43,522 bases of DNA from CAZCCV01 sp964497515 (GCA_964497515.1 CAZCCV010000020.1:1-43522); one strand, 5' to 3'. Numbered from the stretch's first letter, positions 25,172 through 34,182 are shown. Made by a program: numbers and translations. The notes: generated by a model not told the origin, from the sequence alone.

Positions 25172-26194
25172 TTGTTGAAGCACAGGATTACAGTATGTGC
25201 AGTATTTGCGATAATCGTCGCTGCGATTGTCCCTGCTTGGAGCCAGTCTGATGTGGATCGTTACCTTTCAGTACGTCGACAGCTCAAGGCTACTGAACCA
25301 TCGATTCTGCTCGTGAAAGCCAACCCCTCAGCTTACAAAGGGCGTTCCATCGAGCTGAGAGGAACACTCTCTGGTATTTCTCGCGGCGGCGAACAGACAC
25401 TGTATATCCTTGATGCGAATGAAGGGTGTTTCATTCTGTCTGCGGAGGACATTCCCGAACTCAATCCTGGCGCGAGAATATGCGTGGTAGCTGCTATTGG
25501 TGAGAGATCAGTTACCAGTCTTTCGGATTTGCGGCTGGTAGCGTATGCGTACGAGAGTGAAGTGGTAGCTCGAGAAAAGAAAGCTATCGAGGCCGCCGAG
25601 CAAGCTAAGCGTGCTAAAGAGGAAGCAGCAGCGAAAGCTGAACAAGCGAAGCAAGCCGCGCGCAACAAGGAACAGAATAAACCTGTGGCTCAACCTGCCA
25701 CTTCCGAAGAACTGGTTGCAGCATACAGAACTGCCGTTCAACGATTCAACAAACAACTGAGCACCAAAGAAGCTGATACAATTGCACGCAGTGTGTTAGG
25801 TTTTAGCGCAAAATACCAAGTGGACCCAAGGCTGGTAGTCGCAGTCATTATTGCGGAATCCAACTTCAACCCGAATGCCACATCGAAGAAAGGCGCCATG
25901 GGCTTGGGGCAGCTTATGCCCGGTACCGCTAGTGGATTGGGTGTTACCAATGCTTATGACCCTGTGCAGAATATAGCTGGCAGCGTCAAGTTGATCCGGG
26001 GACACTTAGACAGACTCTCTGGTGGCGCTGACTGGACTGAGCTGACTTGGAACCATCTGGCGCTTGCGCTGGCTAGCTACAATGCTGGCCCGGGTGCTGT
26101 CAAAAAACACTGTGGCGTTCCACCGTACAAAGAGACTAGAACCTACATCGACAAAGTGATAATGATTTATAAGGAACTCTGCGGCGTTAAGTAG
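25172..26194 (+). CDS. Secreted lytic transglycosylase with N-terminal accessory domain
   Basis: A 340-residue exported protein. Its order is a signal peptide (residues 1-24, hydrophobic core VCAVFAIIVAAIV, then PAWSQ), a beta-rich OB-like domain (about 45-125), an Ala/Lys/Glu-rich coiled coil (about 130-170) and a C-terminal SLT transglycosylase domain (about 195-340). The SLT catalytic Glu is E229 (IIAESNFNPNA), with GAMGLGQLMP (241-250) and ASYNAGPGAV (300-309) completing the signature. It would cleave peptidoglycan between MurNAc and GlcNAc to form 1,6-anhydro ends. The TTG at 25172 (or 25175) follows AAAGGTAAGG. The accessory domain is not a LysM or SPOR domain that I recognise. Confidence 0.88.
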   Translation: MLKHRITVCAVFAIIVAAIVPAWSQSDVDRYLSVRRQLKATEPSILLVKANPSAYKGRSIELRGTLSGISRGGEQTLYILDANEGCFILSAEDIPELNPGARICVVAAIGERSVTSLSDLRLVAYAYESEVVAREKKAIEAAEQAKRAKEEAAAKAEQAKQAARNKEQNKPVAQPATSEELVAAYRTAVQRFNKQLSTKEADTIARSVLGFSAKYQVDPRLVVAVIIAESNFNPNATSKKGAMGLGQLMPGTASGLGVTNAYDPVQNIAGSVKLIRGHLDRLSGGADWTELTWNHLALALASYNAGPGAVKKHCGVPPYKETRTYIDKVIMIYKELCGVK

Positions 26195-26285
26195 TTGCAG
26201 TCTTCAGAATTACCTCTTTGCACAGCTTCTTTGTTGCTTCAGCAACTGATACTTGAGCATCATCCCCTTCTTGTGGAGGCACTAA

Positions 26286-28844
26286 GTGATTAAACGGGTT
26301 CTCGACAACGGACTCACTCTTCTCATCGAAAAACGCAAGGACAGCCCCGTGGCAGCGGTTGTAACGCACGTGAAGACGGGCTACTTTGACGAAGCGGATG
26401 AGTACGTGGGCATATCTCACGTCTTTGAGCATATGTTCTTCAAAGGCACTACTCGCAGGCCAAAACCCGAAGACATTGCTCAAGAGACCAAGTCGTTAGG
26501 TGGCATCGTGAACGCTGGAACTGGTTACGAAGCAACCTCTTATTACGCGGTTATCCCTGCAAAAAACTTCGAGAAGTCATTAGATATTCAGTTCGATGCA
26601 CTGACTGATCCACTACTAGACCCTGACGAGTTGCAGAAAGAGATTGAAGTAGTTATTCAAGAAGCCAGGCAGAAACTCGACAACCGCTCTGCGTACTCCT
26701 TGGAGAAGATGTGGGAGCTTGCATTCGATCTGCACCGTATTAGAAGGTGGAAGATAGGCTATCCCGATCAATTGCGCACAATCACTCGTGAGGATCTGCT
26801 GCGCTATTATGAAGAACGATATACACCAGATAATATCATCGTTTGCATCGTCGGTGGTGTAGATTCTGAAAGAGCATTTCAGATTGCGAAGAGATACTAC
26901 TCGCAAATCCCTCCGCGGCCACTGGTTCCGAATCCTTCCCCAAAAGAGGGGCAACAGCGTTCTATCAAGTTTGTGAGGCTCAAGGGAGATATCAGTCAGA
27001 AGCTGCTTAAGATCGGCTTTCACGCACCTTCGATTTTGGATTCTGATTACTATCCACTCTCGGTTGCAGTAGATATCCTGGGACGCGGACGAAGCTCCAG
27101 ACTGCATCAGAGTATTGTAGAACAAAAACAGCTTTCTAATGCCATTGGTGCTTTCTATGGAGCTTACGAGGATGTCGGCGTTGCTACTGTTTCAGCCGAA
27201 GTCCTGACAGATGATCCTTCTGAGCTTACGGCCTGTGTGTTTCAAGAGATTGAAAAGCTCAAGAAAAATTGTATTGACCGCAGTGAGATAGAAAAGATAA
27301 AGGCACGCCTTGAAAGCGATGTTCAATTCCAACAGGAGCAGGCTCTCGGTCGAGCGAGTCGGATTGCCTACTATGAGGCGTTGGGTGACTGGCGACTGTC
27401 GGAAGAATCGATTGAGCGTCTCCGAGCTGTGCAGCCCGAGGATGTTGCCCGCGCAGCAAAAGAATACCTGAATATTGATCGTGCAACCGTGCTGGAATAT
27501 GTGCCCCAGCAAGCTAAACTCAGAGACTATGATGCAACTGTTCTGTCTGAGGAGATACGGAAAGAGATTTCAGTCTGCCCTACAAATGGTACCGCGAAAG
27601 CAGTTCAGAGTGATAAGACGATTGATAGAGTAGTGTTTCCATCTGGAGCGGTACTCATAACGGAGGTTGTACCGGAGTCGCCTGTAGTCGGTGTGGCCGT
27701 TATGTTTCGCGGTGGACGCACCTTAGAAACCCGGGAAACAGCGGGAATCACTGAGCTCGCGTTGAGCACTTCACTGAAAGGTACGACCAAATACCCTGCA
27801 GAAGAAATCGCACGTCGCATCGAAAGCCTCGGCACATCAATTGGCACTAGCAATCACTCGGATTACTTCGGCTATACACTTAGAATTCTTGACAAGCACT
27901 TTGACGAGGGTTTTGAACTGCTTTCTGATGTGATTGCTGACGCAGCTTTTCCTCTGGAAGAGATCGAAAAAGAAAAAGAAGCTCAGAGGGCAGATATCAA
28001 GCGTGTGCAAGACTCTTCCTTCGCGTGTGCTTCCGAGCTCCTCCTTGAGATCGCATTTCCGGATCACCCATACGGATACCCCGACTACGGTTGGGATGAG
28101 ACTGTAGCCGCGTTGGCCAAAGAGCAGGTGGCTCAGTGGCACAAGCGATCGACTTCTTCCGGGAACGCTGTAGTCTCGGTAGTGGGCAACGTTGATGTGG
28201 AGCTGGTCAGAAAAGCAGTCCAGAACCTGCTGATGCGGTTGGAAGCATCGACTGCAAAACCCCGGATTCCAACAGCGGCATTTCCGTCTGGGATAACTGA
28301 GAATAGTATTACTCGCAAACGAGCTCAGACTGCGGCAGCAATTGCGTTTCATGGAGTTACAGCGGATGATCCAGACCGTTACGCGCTGGATGTGATCGGC
28401 GCTCTTACCTCTGGTCTTGGAGGCCGACTATTTGCAGAGGTACGAGGCCGGTTGGGTCTCGCGTATGTGGTTCAGAGCGGTAATCAATCGGTAGCCGGCG
28501 GAGGGATATTCATCGTTTACTCTGCTACATCTCCTGAATACGAAACTGCAGCGAGAGAGGCGATTTTCCGAGAGCTTGGAAAACTGGGAGAAGAACTAGC
28601 TTCAACCGAAGAGATTGAGCGAGCTAAGAACTACATTCGAGGCACTCGGCTAATCGCTTTGCAGATCTCTGTAGCCAAGGCAAGGGAGCATACAGCGAAC
28701 GAATTTTATGGGCGAGGACTGAACGGTACTGACGTGTATTTGAAAGGAATAGCAGCCGTAACCGCCGAGGACATCTTGAATGCGTCCCGAGAGTATTTCA
28801 ACCCATCGCGGTACTGCTTAGGCGTTGTGCGGAGCGTACAGTAA
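26286..28844 (+). CDS. Two-domain M16 (insulinase-family) metallopeptidase
   Basis: An 852-residue zinc peptidase made of two M16 halves. The first half bears the inverted motif HxxEH (H45, E48, H49 in SHVFEHMFFKGT) and a distal Glu (E126 in VVIQEARQ). The second half (from about residue 435, VVFPSGAVLITEVVPESP) lacks the zinc motif (ITELALSTSLKG) but keeps the conserved Arg/Tyr region (GRLFAEVRGRLGLAYVV), as in M16 enzymes that clasp substrate between halves. No signal peptide is seen. The GTG at 26286 has GGAGG 6 nt upstream. It is probably a processing or oligopeptide-degrading enzyme; the substrate is unknown. Confidence 0.92.
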   Translation: MIKRVLDNGLTLLIEKRKDSPVAAVVTHVKTGYFDEADEYVGISHVFEHMFFKGTTRRPKPEDIAQETKSLGGIVNAGTGYEATSYYAVIPAKNFEKSLDIQFDALTDPLLDPDELQKEIEVVIQEARQKLDNRSAYSLEKMWELAFDLHRIRRWKIGYPDQLRTITREDLLRYYEERYTPDNIIVCIVGGVDSERAFQIAKRYYSQIPPRPLVPNPSPKEGQQRSIKFVRLKGDISQKLLKIGFHAPSILDSDYYPLSVAVDILGRGRSSRLHQSIVEQKQLSNAIGAFYGAYEDVGVATVSAEVLTDDPSELTACVFQEIEKLKKNCIDRSEIEKIKARLESDVQFQQEQALGRASRIAYYEALGDWRLSEESIERLRAVQPEDVARAAKEYLNIDRATVLEYVPQQAKLRDYDATVLSEEIRKEISVCPTNGTAKAVQSDKTIDRVVFPSGAVLITEVVPESPVVGVAVMFRGGRTLETRETAGITELALSTSLKGTTKYPAEEIARRIESLGTSIGTSNHSDYFGYTLRILDKHFDEGFELLSDVIADAAFPLEEIEKEKEAQRADIKRVQDSSFACASELLLEIAFPDHPYGYPDYGWDETVAALAKEQVAQWHKRSTSSGNAVVSVVGNVDVELVRKAVQNLLMRLEASTAKPRIPTAAFPSGITENSITRKRAQTAAAIAFHGVTADDPDRYALDVIGALTSGLGGRLFAEVRGRLGLAYVVQSGNQSVAGGGIFIVYSATSPEYETAAREAIFRELGKLGEELASTEEIERAKNYIRGTRLIALQISVAKAREHTANEFYGRGLNGTDVYLKGIAAVTAEDILNASREYFNPSRYCLGVVRSVQ

Positions 28845-28916
28845 ACAAAGGCTGAGCCTTCTAAAGTAACATACGGAGGATTCTCAAGCTGTTGTGTTGA
28901 ATACAGCTAAAGAACG

Positions 28917-28944
28917 AGCGCCCGAGCATCCAAGCAAAGGCGCT
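28917..28944 (+). other. Hairpins in the M16-thyX gap
   Basis: AGCGCC (28917-28922) pairs with GGCGCT (28939-28944), followed by TATTGACTTCT. A second hairpin (AGCTGT/ACAGCT) lies about 30 nt upstream. This may be a weak terminator for the M16 gene or a thyX leader; neither can be decided. Confidence 0.3.
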
Positions 28945-28975
28945 TATTGACTTCTAATGGTTGGGGAGTGACAGT

Positions 28976-29734
28976 ATGGCTCATAACAATGTTCAAGCTG
29001 CTGAAGAAATCTTGGACAAGGAATTCCAGGTTTTGGACCACGGTTTCGTAAGATTAGTTGACTATCTGGGAAGCGACTCAAGAATCGCTCAGTCGGCACG
29101 CGTGTCCTACGGAGCTGGAACCAGATCTGTTCGTGATGATGCAAGGCTAATCAATTACCTACTCCGTCACGGCCATACGTCACCATTCGAGCAGGTTGTG
29201 TTTACCTTCCACGTGAAGATGCCCATATTCATTGCAAGACAGTGGGTCAGGCATCGCACTGCACGCACCAACGAAATCTCCGGTCGTTACAGCATTATGC
29301 AGGAAGAGTTCTACCTGCCCGAAAGACTCCCTCTCCAGAGCACTGACAATAAGCAGGGCAGTTCGGAGGCTTCAGTGCCAGAAGAAGATACTGCGAGATT
29401 GATGGAGTCGATGAAAAAGGAACAGCAAGCCGCCTATAGCAACTACCAGACGCTCATAGAACATGGAGTCTCAAGAGAAATTGCGCGCATCAACCTTCCG
29501 CTTGCTCTTTATACGGAAATGTACTGGCAGATTGATTTGCACAACTTGTTCCACTTCCTGAAGCAGCGGCTAGATAAGCACGCGCAGTACGAAATCCGTT
29601 GCTATGCACAGGTTATGGCTGAGATCGTAAAAAAGGTCGCGCCTGTTGCGTGGGAAGCATTCGAAGAGCACGTGCTCTTTGCCAAAACGTTCTCGAAGTC
29701 CGAACTGGAGAAGCTGAACCTCTCGGAAAGCTAA
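28976..29734 (+). CDS. thyX: Flavin-dependent thymidylate synthase
   Basis: ThyX methylates dUMP to dTMP using methylene-tetrahydrofolate, FAD and NADPH. The 252-residue protein contains the ThyX motif RHRX7S (R92-H93-R94 ... S102, in RHRTARTNEISGRY) and other conserved stretches (HGHTSPFEQ, SREIARINLP, QYEIRCYAQ). ATG 28976 is chosen because GGGGAG lies 7 nt upstream; TTG 28961 would put the Shine-Dalgarno inside the gene. It converges with thiM, whose stop lies 2 nt away, so the two transcripts probably overlap at their 3' ends. Confidence 0.95.
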   Translation: MAHNNVQAAEEILDKEFQVLDHGFVRLVDYLGSDSRIAQSARVSYGAGTRSVRDDARLINYLLRHGHTSPFEQVVFTFHVKMPIFIARQWVRHRTARTNEISGRYSIMQEEFYLPERLPLQSTDNKQGSSEASVPEEDTARLMESMKKEQQAAYSNYQTLIEHGVSREIARINLPLALYTEMYWQIDLHNLFHFLKQRLDKHAQYEIRCYAQVMAEIVKKVAPVAWEAFEEHVLFAKTFSKSELEKLNLSES

Positions 29735-29736
29735 TA

Positions 29737-30546
29737 CTAAAGCATTTCCACTTTGGCACGGCTTCGAATATGGTCTGGGGAGACTGCAGCCAGCGCGTTG
29801 TAGAGTTCCACGTGGAAAGCACCAGGCCCTTTGTCCTCAGTGCATGTGGCAGCCAGCTCACCTGCAATTCCGAGGGTAACCAGACCTCCGATAGCAGCAG
29901 TGAACGGGTCTCGATCTACTGCGGCGAATGATCCTACGATTACGCTCGAGATACATCCGGTACCAACCACTCTACCGAGCATTGCATCACCGTTGCTGAT
30001 CCGTGCAGTGCTTGCGCCGCTGCTTACAACGTCTATCGCCCCTGTTACTGCGGCAACACAAGAAAACTCTTTGGCAAAACACGTAGCTATATGTTCTGAG
30101 GTCTCAGATGTGCCGATGGATTCCACACCCCGCACTTCCGATGATACTCCTATCAATGCCGCCAATTCCCCAGCATTGCCTCGAACGATGGTGATATTCA
30201 CGCTACTAAGAAGCCGTTTACATGCCTCTGTCCGCAGTTTCGTTGTACCTGCACCCACTGGATCGAGGATAACGGGCTTTTTAAGGGCACTCGCACGTTT
30301 GCCAGCCAGTTCCATAGCGTCAATCCAACTGGGAGTAAGAGTGCCTATATTCAGCACCAAAGCGTCTGCAAGAGCCACCATCTCTTCAACTTCCTCCACC
30401 GCGTGAGACATTATCGGAAGCGCACCAAGACAGAGTATCGCGTTTGCCGTCTCGTTCATCACAACGAGATTGGTAATACTGTGCACCAACGGGCGTCTTT
30501 CACGGATCAGGTTAAGGCTGCTGCAGATTTGATCTTTCAGGCTCAT
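29737..30546 (-). CDS. thiM: Hydroxyethylthiazole kinase
   Basis: ThiM phosphorylates 4-methyl-5-(2-hydroxyethyl)thiazole, salvaging the thiazole half of thiamine. The 269-residue protein has the family motifs VHSITN (21-26), DPVGAG (95-100), RGNAGE (122-127) and the ATP-site GTGC (195-198). ATG 30546 is chosen because AAAGGA is 5 nt upstream and it gives the normal family length; the frame is open to 30693 but that part overlaps hydF. It lies 82 nt downstream of hydF, probably in the same transcript. No TPP riboswitch is visible in the gap. Confidence 0.92.
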   Translation of the reverse strand: MSLKDQICSSLNLIRERRPLVHSITNLVVMNETANAILCLGALPIMSHAVEEVEEMVALADALVLNIGTLTPSWIDAMELAGKRASALKKPVILDPVGAGTTKLRTEACKRLLSSVNITIVRGNAGELAALIGVSSEVRGVESIGTSETSEHIATCFAKEFSCVAAVTGAIDVVSSGASTARISNGDAMLGRVVGTGCISSVIVGSFAAVDRDPFTAAIGGLVTLGIAGELAATCTEDKGPGAFHVELYNALAAVSPDHIRSRAKVEML

Positions 30547-30628
30547 TTTCATCCTTTGGGGGTCTCGATTCTCGAAGAGTATTCTACAATCAGTGACGAA
30601 GTGCTCGCAATCGGAACAGCAGTGGGTG

Positions 30629-31876
30629 TCAATTCTCCCCGATTTCCTGCTCTTCCCACAGTTTCTTAATGTGTGGAAACGGCTCCAGTGCACGGTCGAG
30701 AATTCCGTTTACGTAGGCTAGAACAACCCCGTAGTTTGTCATTGGAATGCCGGCATTCCTCGCAGTCTGCTGTCGATACTCGACCTCTTTTGGGTTCAGA
30801 GTACACGCGCCACAGTGGATTATGACGTCATTAGTGTTAAAGTTTTCTGGAAATTCTATACCAGAGCTAAACTGGAATTCAAGCTCGCCACCTACCATCT
30901 TCCTTAACCACCGGGGAATCTGGCGTGTGCCGATGTCGTCTTCCTGGCGATGGTGGGTGCATCCTTCAGAAATCAGCACTCTGTCACCTGGCTTCAAGCG
31001 TTTTAGCGCCTTGGTGCCAGCAACAAAATCCTCAAGATCGCCTTTGTATCTAGCCATCAGGATGGAAAAACTAGTCATCCATACATCAGATGGCGTATCT
31101 TCAGCAACCCCCCTGAATACCTGAGAGTCTGTAATTACGAGCTTGGGTTTCCTGCTGAGGCTGCTGAGCGCATCTTTAAGTTCAGTCTCTTTCACAACCA
31201 AGGAATATGCATTGCTATCGAGTGCTTCCCGGAGAGTCATCACCTGCGGAAGAATCAACCGCCCTTTGGGTGCAGCGTTGTCAATTGGCACCACTAGAAC
31301 AACAATATCACCATCAGACACCAAATCAGCGATGATCTTCGGTTCACCGAAGCCTTCTGGAACAGCTTCGATCATTTTGCTTTTCAGAAGATCGATGTTT
31401 TGACCTGTGGACGCGGAGACTGCGACAAATGACAATTCTTTAGACACAGCCCACGATTCAATTGCCGATACGTCTAACTGCAGATCGATCTTGTTTGCAG
31501 CGACAATGGTTGGAATGCTACGGTCTTGCAGTCGGTTGATAAGGTCATCTTCAAACGACCCCGGCGTTACGCCGGACTCGATAGCGAGCACCGCTAGGTC
31601 GGTCTTTTCCAGCACTCTCAGGGTCTTTTCGATGCGCAGTTCACCCAGCGCCCCCTCGTCATCGATTCCAGCAGTATCTGTAACGACTACAGGACCAATC
31701 GGCAAAATCTCCATTGCTTTTGACACCGGGTCTGTGGTTGTCCCAGCGACGTCGGAGACAATTGCCAACTGCTGACCGGTAAGGGCATTGATCAGGCTCG
31801 ATTTCCCAGAATTTCGCCGGCCAAAAATCGTTATATGCAGCCGTTCGCCAGATGGGGTCTGGTTCAGTTTTGACAT
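30629..31876 (-). CDS. hydF: [FeFe]-hydrogenase H-cluster maturation GTPase
   Basis: HydF is the scaffold that carries the diiron precursor to apo-hydrogenase. The 415-residue protein has an N-terminal GTPase domain with Walker A GRRNSGKS (19-26), DTAG (67-70) and NKID (128-131), a middle dimerisation domain, and a C-terminal Fe-S domain with C306 (GCTHH), C355 and C358 (HCGAC), the three conserved cluster cysteines. This distinguishes it from Der/TrmE GTPases. HydE, HydG and hydrogenase genes are not in the window. It lies between aspA (33 nt upstream) and thiM. Its presence implies an [FeFe]-hydrogenase and an anaerobic metabolism. Confidence 0.95.
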   Translation of the reverse strand: MSKLNQTPSGERLHITIFGRRNSGKSSLINALTGQQLAIVSDVAGTTTDPVSKAMEILPIGPVVVTDTAGIDDEGALGELRIEKTLRVLEKTDLAVLAIESGVTPGSFEDDLINRLQDRSIPTIVAANKIDLQLDVSAIESWAVSKELSFVAVSASTGQNIDLLKSKMIEAVPEGFGEPKIIADLVSDGDIVVLVVPIDNAAPKGRLILPQVMTLREALDSNAYSLVVKETELKDALSSLSRKPKLVITDSQVFRGVAEDTPSDVWMTSFSILMARYKGDLEDFVAGTKALKRLKPGDRVLISEGCTHHRQEDDIGTRQIPRWLRKMVGGELEFQFSSGIEFPENFNTNDVIIHCGACTLNPKEVEYRQQTARNAGIPMTNYGVVLAYVNGILDRALEPFPHIKKLWEEQEIGEN

Positions 31877-31909
31877 ATTACAAATCTCGTGATAGTTCGA
31901 TGCAGCACA

Positions 31910-33364
31910 CTATTCGGCACCCTCTTCGGCACCCTCTTTTGTAGCCTCTTTCATTTTATCCAGAGCTTCACGGCCTGGGATGCCGGGGCGAGTCATCTCT
32001 GTAGGTGCTAAAATGACCTGCAGTTCATCTGGACTGAAGCATTCATGATCGACTGCCAGTTGACGTATCGTCTTTCCCGTGCGCATTGCTTCTTTTGCCA
32101 AACCAGAAGCCTTCTCGTAGCCAATGTATGGTGATAGCGCGGTAACGAGGCCGAAGCTCCGTTCCAGAAGCTCTTCACAGTGCTCCACATCTGCCACAAT
32201 ACCTCTTATGCATTTATCGGTGAGCAATCTGGCACCATTGCGCATAATCTCAAGAGACTGGAACAGATTGTGTGAAAGCATAGGCAAGAAAGCATTCAAT
32301 TCCAGTTGGCCACTCATCGCCGCCAGAGCAATTGCGTGGTCGTTCGCCATCACCTGGAAAGCAACCTGGCTGATGGCTTCTGTAGCAACAGGATTCACCT
32401 TCCCCGGCATTATGGAAGAACCTGCCTGTAGCTCTGGAAGTTTGATCTCAGCAAAACCCGCCCTGGGGCCCGAGGAAAGCAGTCTCAAATCGGCTGCGAT
32501 CTTTGCCATAGTGGTAGCTGCGGCTTTCAGCATGCCAGAGACTTCGACGAATACGTCGCAGTTCTGCGTGGCATCGATCATATTCTCTGCCTGAACCAGC
32601 TCCACGCCAGTTACTTCGCGCAGAACACAGACTACTGAAAAGACATAGTTGCGATCTGCGTTGATTCCTGTGCCTACAGCGGTTCCGCCAAGGTTCACCT
32701 GCCTGAAGCGTTCTTCGATTCTGTACAACCGCCACCAGTCACGTTGAACAGCCTGCGCCCACGCCGAAAACTCCTGACCGAGCGTCATCGGGACTGCATC
32801 CTGCATCTCTGTGCGGCCAAGCTTCAAAACGTGTGCGAACTCTTTCTCTTTGTCGACTAGCGCACGCTGCAGATCCGCCACAACCTTGCTGACACCCTGC
32901 AGCAGAGTAATTGCAGTGAGTTTGATTGCGGTCGGCACTACGTCGTTAGTAGACTGAGCGAAGTTTACATGGTCAAGTGGGTGAACGAGGTGGTAGTCAC
33001 CCTTCTGGCCACCGAGAATCTCTATCGCACGGTTCGCGATAACCTCGTTGGCGTTCATATTCATCGAGGTGCCTGCCCCACCCTGGAAGGCATCTGTTAT
33101 GAACTGGTCGACGAACTCGCCACTGGCAATTTCATCGCAAGCCGCGACGATTGCTCCGTGTACAAGCTCGTCCATATTGCCTGTTCGGTAATTGGCAATG
33201 GCGCACGCCTTTTTGACGAGCGCCAATGATCTAATAAGTTCGGAATGTATTGTAATTCCGGATATTCTGAAGTTTTCCGCGGCGCGAAGTGTGTGGATCC
33301 CATAGTACGCGTCCGCGGGTACTTCCAGTGACCCCAACAGGTCGTGTTCAAGCCGCGTTTTCAT
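31910..33364 (-). CDS. aspA: Aspartate ammonia-lyase
   Basis: AspA reversibly splits L-aspartate into fumarate and ammonia. The 484-residue protein has the superfamily signature GSSIMPGKVNP (315-325, the mobile SS loop), GAGTSMNMNANEV (97-109), TEMQDAVPM (185-193) and the C-terminal P-x-M-T-x-P-G end. AspA is favoured over fumarase C by the N-terminus (LEHDLLGSLEVPADAYYGIHTLRA). No Shine-Dalgarno precedes the ATG; a minus-strand TATAAT lies only 7 nt upstream, so some message may be leaderless. The C-terminus ends in a repeated EGAE. It lies directly upstream of hydF on the same strand. Confidence 0.92.
   Translation of the reverse strand: MKTRLEHDLLGSLEVPADAYYGIHTLRAAENFRISGITIHSELIRSLALVKKACAIANYRTGNMDELVHGAIVAACDEIASGEFVDQFITDAFQGGAGTSMNMNANEVIANRAIEILGGQKGDYHLVHPLDHVNFAQSTNDVVPTAIKLTAITLLQGVSKVVADLQRALVDKEKEFAHVLKLGRTEMQDAVPMTLGQEFSAWAQAVQRDWWRLYRIEERFRQVNLGGTAVGTGINADRNYVFSVVCVLREVTGVELVQAENMIDATQNCDVFVEVSGMLKAAATTMAKIAADLRLLSSGPRAGFAEIKLPELQAGSSIMPGKVNPVATEAISQVAFQVMANDHAIALAAMSGQLELNAFLPMLSHNLFQSLEIMRNGARLLTDKCIRGIVADVEHCEELLERSFGLVTALSPYIGYEKASGLAKEAMRTGKTIRQLAVDHECFSPDELQVILAPTEMTRPGIPGREALDKMKEATKEGAEEGAE
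31917..31938. repeat. Short tandem duplication at the aspA 3' end
   Basis: TTCGGCACCCTC occurs twice with a 12-nt period, encoding EGAEEGAE at the very C-terminus of AspA. It looks like a recent slippage event with little structural effect. Confidence 0.7.
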
Positions 33365-33411
33365 AGGACGATTATAGCATAGAACGTGCCCAAAAGCAGA
33401 ACACCTATGGA

Positions 33412-33957
33412 TCAGTCGCCAACCGACGGCGCTCGAACAATCGCCGGATCAGTGAATATGTCGGCATCATCTGTGCTCGTAGTCGAGAACTCAGACACTA
33501 TGGCGCCTTCAGGGCCGCCCTGGAACCAGTGCAGCGTGTCGGGAGCAAGAGTATACTGTTCACCCGGACGCAGCACTATCTCATGCCAGACGGTAAAGTA
33601 CTCCTTGTGTTCCTCGGGCACACGACCTTTTGGGTTAGGAGTTGGCTCGCCTGGCACATACAGATAGACTTCTCCCGCACGGCATCTGAAGGTCTCTTCC
33701 TTGCCGGGACGACCCTCAACAGTGGGATGTCGGTGTTCTGGACACGTTTGGCCAGGGAAAAGCACCAATTCCTTGGCGCAACATCGATCAGTGTTTACGT
33801 ATGTCACTAACTCCAGACCAATTGTATCGAGCTTACCAAGCCCTAAATCGGCAACTTCAATGTTCTTTCGCTCTTCAGGAGTGATTACTATACCGGATTT
33901 TGCTAACGCCTGAGCTGCTCGCTCCTGCGCGTTTTCAAATTGCTCTCTTGTCAACAT
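33412..33957 (-). CDS. Cupin protein of the D-lyxose isomerase family
   Basis: A 181-residue single-domain cupin resembling D-lyxose ketol-isomerases. Metal ligands are recognisable as H75, H77 (CPEHRHP), E88 (GKEETFR) and H143 (DTLHWFQGGPEG), and the family's conserved tail STTSTDDADIFTDP is present. Known members interconvert D-lyxose/D-xylulose or D-mannose/D-fructose; the real substrate here is unknown. ATG 33957 has GAGG 8 nt upstream; the frame is open to 34029 but without a ribosome-binding site. It is the first gene of the minus-strand group cupin-aspA-hydF-thiM, 47 nt before aspA. Confidence 0.82.
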   Translation of the reverse strand: MLTREQFENAQERAAQALAKSGIVITPEERKNIEVADLGLGKLDTIGLELVTYVNTDRCCAKELVLFPGQTCPEHRHPTVEGRPGKEETFRCRAGEVYLYVPGEPTPNPKGRVPEEHKEYFTVWHEIVLRPGEQYTLAPDTLHWFQGGPEGAIVSEFSTTSTDDADIFTDPAIVRAPSVGD

Positions 33958-33989
33958 AATCGACGCCTCACACATGTATCTTCTAGTTA

Positions 33990-34019
33990 ATCGTAGCCAA
34001 GTCTCCGGCTGAGTGTCAA
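33990..34019 (-). promoter_or_regulatory. Promoter of the cupin-aspA-hydF-thiM group
   Basis: On the minus strand, TTGACA (34019-34014), 18 nt, then TACGAT (33995-33990; 4 of 6). Transcription would start about 25 nt before the cupin ATG. Confidence 0.6.
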
Positions 34020-34044
34020 GCTCAAGCATTGCAGCAATATTGAA

Positions 34045-34059
34045 GGAGGTAAAACCTCC
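34045..34059. other. Tight hairpin containing an anti-Shine-Dalgarno pair
   Basis: GGAGGT-AAA-ACCTCC is a perfect 6-bp stem in the divergent region between the cupin gene and serC. The plus strand would hide a strong ribosome-binding site, but no open frame follows it. Confidence 0.35.
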
Positions 34060-34111
34060 ACTTGCTAGAAGTCTTCAATAGAATTGCCGGTGCCACGAAC
34101 CAAAGAATGCA

Positions 34112-34141
34112 CTGACGCGAGTATCAGACATAACACATAAT
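34112..34141 (+). promoter_or_regulatory. Possible serC promoter
   Basis: CTGACG (34112-34117), 18 nt, CATAAT (34136-34141; 5 of 6), about 40 nt upstream of the serC ATG. Confidence 0.45.
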
Positions 34142-34182
34142 ATGAATTAGAGCCTATTGGATTATGTAGCTGGAGGACTCGA

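Noticed and set aside
29831..30406. 191-codon plus-strand frame opposite thiM
   Set aside because: It is the antisense shadow of thiM, whose motifs and start are clear.
30547..30628. Possible TPP riboswitch before thiM
   Set aside because: The gap is only 82 nt, overlaps the end of the hydF transcript and lacks the conserved thi-box sequences.
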